The notes: generated by a model from the sequence alone, not told the origin. A stretch of DNA of 64,000 bases from Cymbidium sinense (GCA_021442155.1 CM038215.1:212530982-212594981); one strand, 5' to 3'; numbered from the stretch's first letter, positions 12,106 through 25,718 are shown. Translations and numbers: made by a program.

Positions 12106-13379
12106 ATCATCCTTTCATATGGGTTTTAAAATTTGTTAATTTATTTAATTTTGTTGATTGATGAACTTTATATTAATTAAGTTAATTTCAATATTATTTG
12201 AATTTAATGGTTTTATGCTCTCATTAAATTTGATTAAATTTGAGTTATTTAATGTTATTCTTAAATATGATTAGCTTGTGGTTTAATAATGTTTAAATTT
12301 TTTTAATTTCAATTAATAATTTTAGGGTTTGTTAACTTTATTAGGTTTGATTGTTTATTTGAGTTAATGTTGATTAATTCAATTTAATGATTGTTTGAGG
12401 TTTTAATTATTTATTAACCATAAGTGTGTGATTTTTAAGATTTCATTAACTTTAAGTTGGTGAGGAAAATTTTCTAAATCTGATGTTATTAGAAGTGTTT
12501 TAAAATTTTTTATAATTTTGGTGATTTTTCATATTTATTATTTAATTTAAATTTTCCTAGATTTCAAAAATTCATAACTTTTGAACCAAAAGTTATTTGG
12601 ATTTGAAATTTTGATGGCAAGTAAGATTCTAGGCCAATTTAACTTCCCTAAAGTTTCATTCCAATCATAGGTGTATTTTAAGATTAATTATGATTTTATT
12701 ATTTTTAATAATACTCAAATTAAGCCTAAAATATTGAACATTAGTTAAGACTTACAATTTTCTTTGATTTTTCTGTAAAATATAAATCTAGAGAGTTCAT
12801 TTATTTATTGTTTGGATTATTAGTTGATTTATTATGATTTATTGAAATTCAACCTAATTAAGTAAATTAGTTAATCTAATTAATCTCCAATTAGGTAATT
12901 TTGGTGTTTATTAGATTTCAGAGGGTTTGAGGATTTTTCTTAAGTTCATTGATGTTGTTTAATATAGTTTAAACCATTGCCATATTTTTGTCTAATTTTT
13001 CCAATTTTAAATTAATTATTTTCATTAAATTAATAATTTTAACTTAGAAATTTAATATCTTTTAATCCATCATTAACGCGAAGTTTTTATGCTTGGTGAT
13101 TCATGACTTCAATTTCATTCTATGAAAATTTTAAATCAATTGGATTAATATTTTAAGTTTAATTAAGGTTTGAATTTTTTAAATTAAACTTACACTAAAA
13201 CAAAATTATCTCATAAAAATTGAGGTTTTTTGTTTAAATAGATTCCTTTGACTGAGTTAAATCCATAAAGCTCTCATTTTGTATTTTTTTGTTGAATATT
13301 TTATTTTTTTACAAAATTTTGAAGTTTTAGGTTATTATTAAGAAATTCCTAATTTCCTACTTAATTAGTTAACACTGAT

Positions 13380-14230
13380 GCGACACTGACTAGATACGCT
13401 TTATTGCATGTCAGTGCATTGTTGGGCCATAATGGATCCATGCGGATCCATCTCAGCTAGCAAGAAGATACGCTAGATGTTTTGGGACTATCTGATCAAA
13501 GATTGGACAGTCCAGAGATGATTTGTGGTTTCCTAAGAGATTAAATCCATCTCGTGCTTCTAAATGATTTCAAACTTGCACTCATCTGCGAGAACCAAAG
13601 GTTGTTTGTCTTTGGATAAATATTTTCAGCAATCTAAGCGGCGTAATCTCAAGATTTCGATTGGAAATTGATCAAGGATTAATTTGCAACTTATCAATAT
13701 GGCTTCATCTTGATAGAGATAAAGTTCACTTCACAAAGGACCAAACTATATGAAACAGTGGCGATGTGAAGTGATATCTTGCCGACATTGATCATCGACA
13801 GTCATAACACTTTGAGCATCTTCAGCACATTGAGAAGAACCTCCAGTGAAGTAAGATTGAATTGTCCCCCCTCCAATGATCGTGGAGACCAAGCTCCACC
13901 CTTTTACCATCAACCTTGGTTGATCTCCAGCTCGCTAGTGTCAAGGCACTCTAGTGAAGGCTCAATTGAGTTCATCTCCACCCTTATAATGTGTTGGAAG
14001 AACCTATTTATGGGGAAGAATGCTACTTCCCAACCTTCATATATGGTCATCGCTTTTGCCACTAGATTTGGTTGGTTTTTAGCTCACCGGTGGCAGAGGC
14101 ATAGATGAAGGATCAGTTGAGCTTCTCTTCCTCTTTGGAAAGACTGTGGGGAAGAATGGATTGATCACATACATGCGAGTTTTGGCATCTTCTCTTCTCC
14201 ATAGCTCCACCTCACTACCTTAATTCCATC
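13380..14230 (+). other. GC-richer block of the long gypsy LTR (copy A)
   Basis: Within the AT-rich LTR this stretch is clearly less AT-rich and contains tracts such as GGATCCATGCGGATCCATC. The same block recurs at 35,090-35,930 (copy B), reversed at about 20,780-22,050 (copy D) and reversed at about 39,640-40,680 (solo LTR). A region kept in the same place in four copies may contain LTR regulatory or transcribed sequence, but no promoter was identified. The ORFs it contains are not conserved between copies. Confidence 0.55.
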
Positions 14231-14934
14231 CCACATGATTTAAGCTGTTGGTTATTTGTCCAAATCAAGCCAAAGTGAATTATGGGTTAAGGATGAGTTT
14301 AGAATTTGCATTCATGCCACATGAGCTTAGGTTGAATTTGTTGTGATTTAAGATGATTTGGGTTTAGTTTGATTGCACAATTGGTTTGATATTTTATTTT
14401 TAATGATGTTTAATTATTCATTAAGAACTTGAGGGATTAATTGATCAAAGCCTTGTATATGAATTTGATATGGTTTAAGCCATTTTGACATATTTGACCC
14501 TAATGAGTCAAATTGACTTAAATAGTCTAATTGATCATTTTGGATTTATATTAAAGTTCATTTATATTTGATTGTTTATTTGTGATGTTTGCATTTGATT
14601 AGTTTCAATTGATTTTAGCTTTGATTCAAATTAACCCATTTTGGCTTAAATGGGTTAATTCAAGTTTATTTGAGCTAAATGATTAATATTACCAAATATT
14701 AAAGTGGGTTTATACTTCAATTATATTGGGTTAAGTGTTTGAGATGAATTGGAGCAATTAATTTTAGTTGATTTGGATTTTGATCCATGTTGACCTAAAT
14801 TGGGCATAACATATCAAATTAAATTCACTTAGGTCAAATGTTTAATTTTAATTAATTTTAGTTTGATTTCAATTTGGGTTGAACAAGGTCTATTTGAGTC
14901 TACTTGGGTCAAGTGACTCAATTAAATTATTTAG

Positions 14935-17802
14935 TGTAATGCACCTATGGCACCCAAGAGGGGAGGGGGGTGAATTGGGTTTTTAAAAATATTTTTAAAT
15001 TAAAACTTAATTTGATTGCTTTGTATAAAAATTAACTACAAATAAGATTTCCTTAATTATCCACGACAATGATAAGCAGTAATAAAGAAAAGTAAAGGGG
15101 CAGGAAAAGTAAAAAGAGAACAGAGAGATTTTTACTAGGTTCGGCCAAACCCCAAAAATCGACCAACATCCACACCTAGCAACCCAAGCTAGGAATTTAC
15201 TAAATCAAAATGAGATTACAACAAATCTCTCATACTCTTTTTCACAGGTAGGTACAACCAAACATCATAGTTTCCTACACGGGCAAGTACAACCCAACAT
15301 GTACTTTCCTACAATGGGCAAGTATAGCCCCCATATAAATCAAGATAAGGCAAAAAGAAAGATACAAATATCTAACTCTCAAATTTAAAAGAATTTTTGT
15401 ACTCACAATCCAAACTATACCAATATTAAGGCAAGTGAATATTAATGAAAGAGAGCTCACTTTAATTTTAAATTGAAATTGAAATAAGATCTTTAATCAT
15501 GTGTTTAATGCAAGTAAGTAACTTAATGTTGCTTTGAATGATTTTTAAAATGTTTTAAATGATTTTCTAATATGATTGTGAATTGCAAACTTAAATGGAA
15601 TAAGAATCAACTTAATATGCAATGTTAAATCACAAAACTTTAAGTTGATTTTTTTTTCACACAAATTATCTTTTATTCAAATGATCTGTGAATTTGTAAT
15701 TAGGATAACTAAACAATCACTTGAATAAGAATTGAAATGATACCACAAGAAAACTATCACATAACCTTTATATAAATCAAATGAAAACAAGTTAACTACA
15801 AGCACAGATTAATTTAAAAATAATGATGAAGTGGTTGGCCAAGTGGATAAATAAGTGAGATGTAATGTTAAGTACAATCAAACTTAACCAATCAATTAGA
15901 AACTTTAAGCCAATATGATAAATATTCCAATGATTAAGCACTATAAAATCAATACTCTTTGCAAGATCTTTTGGCCAAACACATAAATAGTGGATAGTGA
16001 AATGATTAAGCACACAATAAATTAAAATCCTTATGTTGGCTTTTGGCCAAACAAAAACTAATGGAATATGAAATGATTAAGCACACAATAATCCAATTTC
16101 CTTATGTTAGCTTTTAACGAAACAAGAAACTAAAGAATCATGAAGTGAATAAGCACAATATAATTAAATTAACCTTATACAATTCAAAGCCAAGAAGAGA
16201 TAAAGAAAATATAAAAAACTTAACACCTTAAGAATTCAAAGATAAGGTTGAACCTCTCGGCCAAGGGAGGAAACACACAAATCCTTCACTTTTCCCAATC
16301 AATCTTCAAGCCAACTAATGTCCAAGGGAAAGAGAAGAATGATGAGGAATATTTGCACTTGAATCACTAAAAATCTCTAAGAGTTTGCTTTAGCAAGAAT
16401 CGGCCAAGGTGGAGAGGTGAGCAAGATAGCAAGCGTAAATAGTAAATCTAGGGAACCTTTTAAAGTTGAAACAAGGCTTTTAAATAGAAGAGGGAGGAGT
16501 CTAGGGTCAGCCAAAGCATGATAGAGTGAGAGGGAAATTGATTAGGCATCAATTTGAATTTCAAATCTAATAGATATTGGATCGGTCAAGGAGATATTCA
16601 AGAGGCTCTTTTGCAAAATTGAATCAAGCTAATATGGAAGTATTTTGAATGGGAAAGAAAATCTTATGAATATTTTGGCTAGAGCAAGAGGGAAAATCCT
16701 ATGAATATTTCGGCCAAAGGAGATCCATGGAAGATAAATGAATGAAGGAATTTTGAATAAAATAAATTCATGGAAAATCAATTTCGGCCAAAACAGTTTC
16801 TAAAAATAGGAAATCCTTAAATTAATGCAATGAATCAATTAGAATCTAATTTGATTCTATTATGTATTATTTGAATATTAAATTAATCAAAATTAATTTA
16901 ATTTTGAATTTAAGTGGCTAGCCCCTAAATACAATTTCTTAAAATGGATTTAATTGAAAATGAATTATTTTGGAGTGCTGATTTGAATTTAAATTTAAAT
17001 AACTTATAATAAATCAATTAAGCTTTAAATAATCAAAATATACCATGCTTGGGACGTTCGAAATGTTTCATAAAAGATTTGATTTAATTTGACAAGAATA
17101 TGTCAAGAATGAAGAAATTTGACTTCAAAAATAATTCAAAATAATTCAAATTCAAAAATTCAAATTAATGAATTTTTCAAATATAAAAAATAATGGAATA
17201 TTATATAGAAATGTTTTGAATGAAATTCACACATTTTATTATCCAAAATTCATTAAAAAATTTGGCCAAAATAATGTTAAGATGAAAATGATAATAGGCG
17301 AGAGAAGAAGAATAATAGGAGAGAGAATAAGAGAAAAAGGATAATTTTAGGGTAATTAAATTTCTGTGCAATAAAAATATGAATAAAAATTATGATATGC
17401 ATGAAAATGATTTAATGAAGTTTAAACATGATTTGCTTTGATTGAACACATTTAGTAGAACTTATTTCATGCACTTAGTTCATATTATCCAAAATGGATA
17501 ATTTAATGAATAATTGCAATATTAAGATATATAAAACATAAATGATTTTATAATGATGAATTTAACATTGAATGAATCATATATTTTATCTTGGTGAGCT
17601 TTTCATTTTTCTTAATATAATAATTCATATAAAATTTCCACCAAATTCATATCCAATAGCTTTAGCATTCTGCATTGACTGAAGAACCTAGAGTTGAAGA
17701 TTTTTTCTGCACACTTGAATTTAACTTGATTAGTAGCATTTGAACATATGTTTATTATCATCAAAATCAATCTCATATGAGGTAGGGCTCATAAATTCAA
17801 TG
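14935..17802. mobile_element. Solo LTR of the copia family (about 2.87 kb)
   Basis: The left end TGTAATGCACCTATGGCACC and the right end ...GGGCTCATAAATTCAATG match the two LTRs of the complete copia element at 37,561-55,196, including the primer-side phrase GGTTCGGCCAAACCCCAAAA near 15,139 and ACATATGTTTATTATCATC near 17,744. Its 2,868 bases agree with 2,917 and about 2,904 for the flanking LTRs. Flanking TTTAG (14,930-14,934) and CTTAG (17,803-17,807) form a probable 5-base target duplication with one mismatch. It lies in the same plus-coordinate orientation as the copia LTRs, i.e. element orientation minus. There is no internal sequence, so it is a recombination product. Confidence 0.82.
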
Positions 17803-18516
17803 CTTAGATCCTTATTAGATATGAATTTATTTGGATTCATGTTTAAGCATGTTTGTTTAATGATTTTGAGTCCGGGTGGACTCAATTTGACCATATTTTG
17901 ATTGGATGATTTTTTTACTTGATGGGACCCAAATGAGGTCAACTTGGTCAAATGACCTAATAAGCCATTTTAAACCTCTTCTAAATTTAGTTTTATGTTC
18001 ATTAATTCTTATTCATTGATTTTGTGCTTCTAATTTGATTAAATTTTGATTTATTTTTATTTTATTTTATTTTGTTTGGAATTGGGTGAGATTGAACTTA
18101 AAATGGCTAATTAAGCTAATTAATCCAATTTCTTTAATTAAGGCTCAATTAAATTTAGATTTCAATTCAATTTTTTTTATTCTTGATTTTTGTTGAAATT
18201 TATTAAGTCTAAATTTGATTGGGTTCACCTAGTATAAATGGATCAGGTCAAGTCTTAGTGGGGCCCATTAGGCTGACCTAAGCTCCCATCTTAAGGTGTT
18301 GACTTTTGATTTAGTTTTGATTTTTATTTTAGAATTTATGTTTGATTTAGTTTTGTTATTTGATTTTGATTTTTTTTTTGGTTACACACTTAGTTACTAA
18401 TTGTATTATCTTAAGTATCTAATTAAGAAGCTCCAAATCTAAAATTAGGATCTTAATTACTAAGATTAAGATGGATATCAACCTCATCCAAAAATGAGGT
18501 CAACAAATGGACCCCA

Positions 18517-18556
18517 AATATGTGTGGTGGACTAACTAGGGTACACCACACATATT
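18517..18556. repeat. Perfect 13-base inverted repeat
   Basis: AATATGTGTGGTG (18,517-18,529) and its exact reverse complement (18,544-18,556) enclose a 14-base spacer. It lies between the probable 3' end of LTR copy A and the tandem-repeat field. The arms contain TGTGGTG, which resembles the start of the long LTR, so this could be a relic of two LTR ends meeting. Confidence 0.75.
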
Positions 18557-18719
18557 GGCATTGGTCGATTTGGTCAATTGAGTCTAAGAGATTTTAATTT
18601 GATTTGATTTGGAATTTAGATTGGTTTAGATTGAATATGTAAATATGTTGATTAAAAAAGATTCACTAGGGAACCTAATCCTAACATGGTTATGATAGTC
18701 AATAACGATGTCACCTTGG

Positions 18720-19355
18720 ACTAATTATTTTCCTAATCACAACAGACTTTAGTTTCTATTGATTTGCAATGGCTAACTTAAGAAAAAATCATGGGAACTC
18801 ACATCTTTCTATGAGCCTATTAAAGGAGTAGTCTAAATGGACAATCAACCTAAAGAGTGGATCTATAGATGTCTACACTAACATAGACTAGATCCTAAGT
18901 TTTTCTTTCCTATTGATTTAGGAAGAAAGCATAGAGACTCATAACTTCATAGGTAGAACTAGTCAAAGGGATTGCCTTAATGACTAACCAACCTAAGGGG
19001 AAGATATATAGGTGTCTATACTAAGATAGACTAAATCCTAAGATTTGTTTTCATTAGTTTTCAATGACCAACCTTGAAAGAAAGCATGAGAACTCACATC
19101 ATTTTAGATGAAACTAGTTAAGGGGATAGCCCAAATTACTAACCAACTTAAGAGGAGGATCTATAGGTGTCTATACTAAGATAGACTATATCATAAGTTT
19201 TCTTTCTTGTCAATTTTTAATAACTAACCTATGAGGAAAGCACGGGGACTCGCGTCTTCTTAGGTGAAACTAGCTACGGTATCCCAGATGACTAACCAAC
19301 TTAAGGGGACAATTTATAAGTGTTTATACTAAAATGAACTAGATATTAAGTTTTC
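18720..19355 (+). repeat. Tandem repeat, unit about 150 bases, about four copies
   Basis: The phrase GTCTATACTAAGATAGACTA and its variants starts near 18,871, 19,013, 19,169 and 19,322, giving spacings of about 142, 156 and 153. Between them every unit carries GAAAGCATGAGAACTCACATC, GAAACTAGTTAAGGGGATAG and GACTAACCAACTTAAGGGG variants. Copies are diverged. This array is joined to a second array of about 210-base units at 19,360. By comparison with elements C and E it probably derives from the untranslated zone downstream of pol in the long-LTR gypsy family. Confidence 0.8.
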
Positions 19356-19359
19356 TTCT

Positions 19360-19848
19360 TTCTGGAAAGGATGCCACTATAGATTCTTACTCTTATCTAG
19401 GGGGGTAGTTGGAGAGGATGTCATTGGGGAACTTAGTCCTAACCTAACTACATATTTCAGTCAGAGAAGGATGCCACTAGAGGACCTAGATTTAATTTAT
19501 CCATACTAGAAGGATACAATGCCACTGTTGGACTTAGTCCTTACTTCATTATACTAAAGATTTTATTTTTAATTCTTAAAAAAGTTGCCACTATAGATTC
19601 TTACTTCTATCTTAGGGTGGTAGTTAGAGACAAAGATACTAGAGGACTTAGTCTTAATATAATTATACTGATTTCAACCAAAGAAGGATGCCACTAGAGG
19701 ACTTAATCTTAATCTAGCTGTATTAGAGGGATATAATTTTATTGGTCTTAACCTCATCATACTAAATATTTTGTTGTTGATTCCTAGAAAGGATGCCAAT
19801 ATGGATACTTACTCTTATCTAAGGGTGGTAATTCAGTGTTTAGGACGC
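19360..19848 (+). repeat. Tandem repeat, unit about 210 bases with shorter sub-repeats (left half)
   Basis: The phrase GGATGCCACTATAGATTCTT recurs near 19,377, 19,588 and 19,793 (spacings about 211 and 205), each followed by TTACTCTTATCTAAGGGTGG. Within each unit a shorter motif, GGATGCCACTAGAGGACTTA, repeats with decay every 50-70 bases. The array is cut at 19,848 by solo LTR copy D and resumes at 25,719 with GATGCCACTAAAGGACTTAT. Confidence 0.8.
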
Positions 19849-22800
19849 TATACTTAGTGACCTAGATTTTGATCTAACCTAATTGGCTTAGGTGGACTCA
19901 ACCCAATTTTGAAATTTTGATTAACTCAAATCAAATCCATATAAATCAAGATGAAATCAAATTAAGATAAGAAACCCAATTCCAATGTCAAATCTAGTCA
20001 TCTCATTTGACATAGGTTTGACTTTAGGTGGGTCCCACCTAGTCAAAGGTCAACCCACCAAGAATTTGACCAAATTAAATCATTCCAAATATCTCAAAGG
20101 ATCAAATAAACATGTTTGATCATAAATGTAAAGAAATTAAAATTCATTTAGGTCTTAATTAGGTTAATTAGACCACTTAGTCTAAAATAACCTAAATGGG
20201 TCTTATTGGATTCAAACCCAAATCAAATTGAAATTAATTCAATTTGATTGCTAAAAATCATTTAGAAATGATAATCAAGATAATCTAACCCATCATTGGG
20301 TCTAATTTGATCAAATTGGTCATTTGAACCCAATTGAACTAAGCTTAACCCATTAAGCCCACTTTGGGTCAAATGGGTTCAAATTGACATCCAATTAAAA
20401 TTAAATGAAATCAATCACTCCAAATCATGTCACACATGTGATCAAGCATGACTGGAGTCCAAACCCAATTCAATTGAGTCAAATTGGTCAATTGAACCCA
20501 ATCAGAATCAAACTTAACCCATTTTTGTTTAAATGGGTTAAAATGAAAAGAAATTCAAAATCAATTCAAAATTAAATGAATTAATCAAATTAGAACTCAA
20601 TTAATCATCAATTGAAAATGATTGAATCCAAAATTAAAGAGAATTAAATTAAAATCAAAACACTTTGAATCCAAATAGCGGGTTTGGATTCAAATTCCCA
20701 ATTCAAGTCAAATTGGGTTTAAACTTGAACTCAAACTCATATTGAGTTTGATCTAGGCAGCCACATATTAGTCTAAGGATTTTAATAAGTGATGCCTAAA
20801 GCTAAAAGCGAAGAGAAAATAAACCAAGGGAGGGAGTGGAAATCTTTGACCAAAGGAAAATTCCTCCTCCTTTCATCATGAAAATGGCTTGGCTTTATCC
20901 AAATAATCTTGGATCTGTGACCACCTCTTAAGAGCATGGCTGCTATCAATTGAAGGCCATCAAGCCTCAAGCCAAGGAGAACTTTGTTTTCTCCTTCTCC
21001 AAGGGAAGAAGCCATGAAGCCAAGAAAAAAAAAGAATAAGGAAGAAGAAGAAGAGGAGGGGGGATCTACCAAAGCAAGAAAAGAGAACAAATGTCATCTT
21101 CCCTTCCATGTGATCATCCAAGTATGTTCACAAGGCCAAGGGGGATTGAATCCACCCCTTGGCCGGCCTTGCCACCGGCGGAGGCCGGATTCCAGCCACC
21201 AAGAAACCAAAAAAGTAAGCTCTCAGCATCCATGGAAAGAGGGGAGAGGGAGCCTATTCCCTCTCCCTTTCATTCCAAAATGTCCACCAAGGCTAAAGAT
21301 GAAGGAGGGGACCCTTCCCAGGCCTCTCGCCACCAACACATCTGAATGGACGGAAACTGAGCTCTAATCATGGTGAAATCCATGAGAGGGTTTCTCATCA
21401 AATTGAAGCTTCCAATACATTCTAGAGGTTGGGGCGACCTCAAATGAATCGCCACCCCGACCCCTCACCGTCGGCGAGCCAGAAAATGACCGAGACCGTT
21501 GAAAAATCAAACTAATGTTGGTCTAGGGATCAATCCACGGGGAGGGAAGCCGTCAAACTTCATCCCACACCTTCATCAAGTCAAAACAAAGCTAATGAAG
21601 TTGATCCCATCACCGGTGATCACCATAATCAAGGTATGCTCCCTCACCAAGCCTCTAGGCCATTAGTTTTGGTCCTTTTCGAAAGGAATTCGATCCCCAA
21701 GTGGATCAAATTGTACAGATGGATTGTAAATCGATCATTGATCATTTTTGCAATCAAAATCACAATGAAAATCACCAGTGATCGCCAAAAATTGAGTGAA
21801 AATGGTAGACAGTGTCCGTCTCCCTCCGGTAGATCGCAGGATATAATCTTTGCTATCCAATCCTTTTATTAGGAATAGATGGTTGTGATTTAGGTGGACG
21901 GTTCGATTTAACCCTTTAAGGATGCCGCAGATCAATTTGGACCATCCGATCTTTGATCAGATAGTCGAGGATCATCTCGCGTGGCACTACTTTTATCACG
22001 TATGCCACGCGGGATCCACATGGCTCACTCCCGCCACGAGCTGCCACATCAGCCCACTTTTAAAAAATTGTAATACCCTTTAAAATTGATTAAAAATTAA
22101 TTAAAAATCACATCAAATTTAAAATTCATAGAAAAATAAATATAAAAAAATGCAAACTTGAGCTCCATGGATTCATCTTGATGAGAGGAATTCATAAAAA
22201 TTAAAATCTCCAATTAATTTTTGGGTATTTTAGCCTTAATGTGGGTTTAATTGAAATCAATTAAACCTTAATTAATCTCAAACCATTAATTCAATTGAAA
22301 TGAAACTTTGGGGAACTAAAATTGATGTTAAAACACTCCTTAGGAAAATTGTTCATGAATTATTTCAATGTAATTCATGAGAAATGAAATTTCAACTCTT
22401 AAACCTCCATTTTAATTAAATAAATTAATATAAAATGAATTAATTAATGAAAATGATTCAAACAACCTTAAATCAACTTAATGAACCTTAATGAACATTA
22501 AAACACTAATGAAACTCATCCAAACATAATAAATCACAAATTGGCTTAATTAAGTAATTAAATGAATTAACAAGAAATTATGAATGAAATCCCACTTGCC
22601 ATAAATATTTCAGAGAGGAATCATTGAAAAATGAAATCCCCAAATGACCTTCATTAAATTAGGCTTAATTTGAGTTTTAATGAAATGATTAAAACTTTAA
22701 TTACACTCTAATTATGAATCTAATCAAGATGAAACTTTGAAAATATGAAACTGGTATGTAACCCCACTTGCCATAAATATTTCAAACCCAATTGATCTTT

Positions 22801-25718
22801 GGATTCAGAATTGTTGATTTTCCAAATCTCTATGTCAATATTAATCAAATAATGAATAAAAAAAATTCATTAATCCATTAAATCACGAAACAACTTGAAT
22901 TAATTTTAATCAAACATCTGAAACACTTAGGAAAATTTTCCAACATTGTAAGTCAAAGAACTCAATCAATTACATACTTAAAGATTAATGAAATTAACTA
23001 AATCATATTAAGAGTAATTAAACCTTAAGTTAATAAATACATAATTAAACAACCTGAATCAAATCAAATGAAATCAAACCTAAATCTAAACACTCTAAGT
23101 TAACATGAATCAAACTAAACTAAATGAAACCAACATAACTTAACAAAAAATATTAATACAAATAAAATGAAACAAACCAAAGACAAAACACCAAATCAAA
23201 CTAAATCAAATAAAACAAATGAAATAAATCAAATAAAATGAACCAATTCAAATAAAAACAAATGAAATAATTCAAAACAAACTAAATTGAAAATTAGACT
23301 AAGAATGAAAATCAAATTAATTTTTCATAGAAAAGAAATGAAAAATCAATCCAAATTCAAACAAATTAAATGAAATCAAAAGGATTAATTACTATACTTA
23401 AGGATATTTGTTAGACATTTGGGATTGATCTTCATCTTAGGATGAAGATTTCATTTCATTAGGAGTTAGGATGTAGAATAGGCGAGTTCCATCCAAAAAT
23501 GGAATTTATTCTACTCTTCATTCTTGAAAACCTAAACTTCACTTTAACTAAATAAAGTGAAAAAAAAAAAAATTACTAAATCATTTGAATTAAAACCACC
23601 TAAAGATAAAATTCAAACAAACTCAAACTCTAAATTGAAACTTAAACTAAAGAGGCTTAGCAAAGTCTTGCTACACAAGCCTATTCTCTTCACACACTAG
23701 ATCATTAGGCCACACACCCTAGACTTAGGTTAGGTCGATTTGTGATTATTTATGATTCCTTGTGATGTGTTTTGATATGATGTGCTTCACATGTCTTTGT
23801 AGTGTACTATTTTAGTCTACATGTCCAAGATTATTTTCCCACTATACTAGATGGTAGGACGTTCTTTTTAGATCTAACATTATCTTCTACAGGGGGCTAT
23901 GCTAGAAAGGATTGCTATCATAAATAAATTTTAAAATGTTATTTCTTCCAGGTATGCTTAATCGTTAAGCATATCCCATAGGACAGGTGGGCTTAGGAAG
24001 CAACTAATGTTAAGCCCATATATTTGTGAAATATAACCATTGGGTGATATTTATATTTTGCTAACATTTATTTTGTAGGGCTTAAGAATTAATTTTGAAT
24101 GTAAATTTGAGCTTAAAATTAGGCTAGGATCTATGGTGTCTAGGATTATCAGGAGCTAACCCTACTAGAAGATAGGTGCAGAGGTCTCCTGTGAAGCCTA
24201 ATGGATGTCCCTGAAGAAGGAGACTATCTTGGAAAGAAGACCCATATATCTAGACTTGTAATTCTAGGCTGGGCTGTATAAGGACAGAGTTCGACTGCCC
24301 ATTTACCTTTTTTTTGGGGTGCACAGTAGTACCTGATCGCATTGGCCTTTTTCTTAAATTAAATTGGCTTGATTTATTTTGGGTGTGAAATAGAATCAAT
24401 CTATTTTTCTAGGTTTCTTTTTGTGTTGTGCTTTCCTATGATTGAATGCATTGACGATTAGGCTCATAAGAAAAACTAAATTTTATACCTAACTTAAATC
24501 TAAATAATTGAAAAAAAACCTAAAGAAAACTTGAAACCTCACCTAAACTAAAGCCTTAAGTAAAACATAAAATCAATTAGAAACAACCAAGTTTTGAAAC
24601 CATGAAATCATATTGCTCTAATCCTTGAATTGGGCAACTTCTTCCGTTGCACATATGGGCATCTAACTTGTGAGGATGACCATCTTCTTGGGGAAGTCTG
24701 CCTTCTATATTTATTTGGCCCATAACCATTTCTAATTGCATGACATTAGACATAAAAATGCATACTAAGACCTTAAATGAATCTTGAATCAAAATATTTA
24801 AAAATCTTAAAAAATGTGCATTAGTTAGCTGCATTTCATACCCTACGTGATTCTAGGACTAAAGAGTGAATCTAGGTTCATAGATTCTATTCTTAAAAAT
24901 GCAACCACCCATCCATCTTGCATTCATGAGACTTAGCGTCGAGAATTTAAAATGCGCTTAGGTGGTGTTAGCTGGCAGCCCTCTCCAGGCGGGTTGTATG
25001 TCCAGAAGAGTCAGAGATAGGTTAATTCCCTCAAGTAAGAGGAATGTCTGATAATTTCCAAAATAAAATTAGGTTGAGCATCTAACATGTGTCAGAAGCA
25101 CATGTAGTCTAGGTTCTGAAGAATCCTTTTCAGAATAAGTTTTCAACTCAAGGTGTTTATGTAGCCTTGTGCTACTAGAATCTAACTCCTAGACATCTAA
25201 GAAAATGTCAACTCAAAATCTAATTAAATTCTAAAATTTAAAGCCCAATTACAGGATAGTTGAGATGTCTACTAGACATACTAGTATCAATAGGCATTTC
25301 CTACTTCTTCTTGTTTGTCCTCTAAAATAACTCTCTCTAATTTGAACCAATCCCAATTGAAATTCTAAAATTCAATCCTTTGAAAACCAACTTTGAAATC
25401 TTTAAAATAACAACTCATTTTTTTAATCGTGAGTATTCTTAGGAGGAGACCCTTTCTTAATTATAGAAGCTTGCCTCTATAGGGAACCATGAATCCAGTT
25501 TAAAATAAACCATGTTCTACCTTCCATATAGTTCAAGGGAAAAATCTATGATACACGAAAAACCCATTAGCCTTAATAGTCTTTTATTAAATGATCGAAA
25601 CCATTATAAGAAAGCATGTTTATCTTTTGAGATAATATGTTTATTCCTTAATGATGCATTTGATCATCCAAATGAGAAATTCCTAAAATTTATGTGGTGT
25701 CACAAAAATTTCCCCACA
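19849..25718 (-). mobile_element. Solo long gypsy LTR, copy D (5.87 kb, minus)
   Basis: On the minus strand it starts TGTGGGGAAATTTTTGTGAC at 25,718 and ends ...AGGTCACTAAGTATA at 19,849. Both sides are tandem-repeat sequence of one array, and the flanks GACGC (19,844-19,848) and GATGC (25,719-25,723) are a probable target duplication with one mismatch. There is no internal coding sequence between the ends. Shared internal landmarks with copies A and B and the 38,088-44,979 solo LTR include the GC-richer block, the zone rich in CAATTTGACC (20,000-20,560), and TTTTTTTTGGGGTGCACAGT at 24,307 against TTTTTTGGGGTGTACGGCAG near 43,588. Confidence 0.75.

Larger units (their letters stand above)
7020..18405 (+). 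mobile_element. Long gypsy LTR, copy A (plus), with two nested insertions
   Basis: It begins TGTGGAGTTTTTATTTAGATC, the same start as copies at 31,191 (TGTAGAG...) and, reversed, at 25,718 and 44,979. Homology to copy B is continuous from 7,020-9,496 with 31,191-33,730, and from 12,015-14,360 with 33,735-36,040. Copy B lacks the LINE and so acts as the empty site. Removing the LINE (9,497-12,000) and the copia solo LTR (14,935-17,802) leaves roughly 6.0 kb, close to the 5,870 of copy D. The 3' end is set near 18,405 by resemblance of TAGTTACTAATTGTA to the D terminus, but could run on to about 18,650. No target duplication was found for A. Confidence 0.7.

Noticed and set aside
13779..14108. 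109-codon plus-strand ORF
   Set aside because: Inside LTR copy A, with no recognisable motif and no conservation of frame with copy B.
7015..18410. Target duplication for LTR copy A
   Set aside because: CACAA precedes the start, but no matching pentamer was found near the probable 3' end, so A is not claimed to be a clean solo insertion.
20782..21455. Overlapping ORFs on both strands (up to 127 codons) in a GC-richer stretch
   Set aside because: They lie in the GC-richer block of solo LTR copy D. The frames are not conserved in the equivalent blocks of copies A and B, and the residues reflect purine-rich low complexity.
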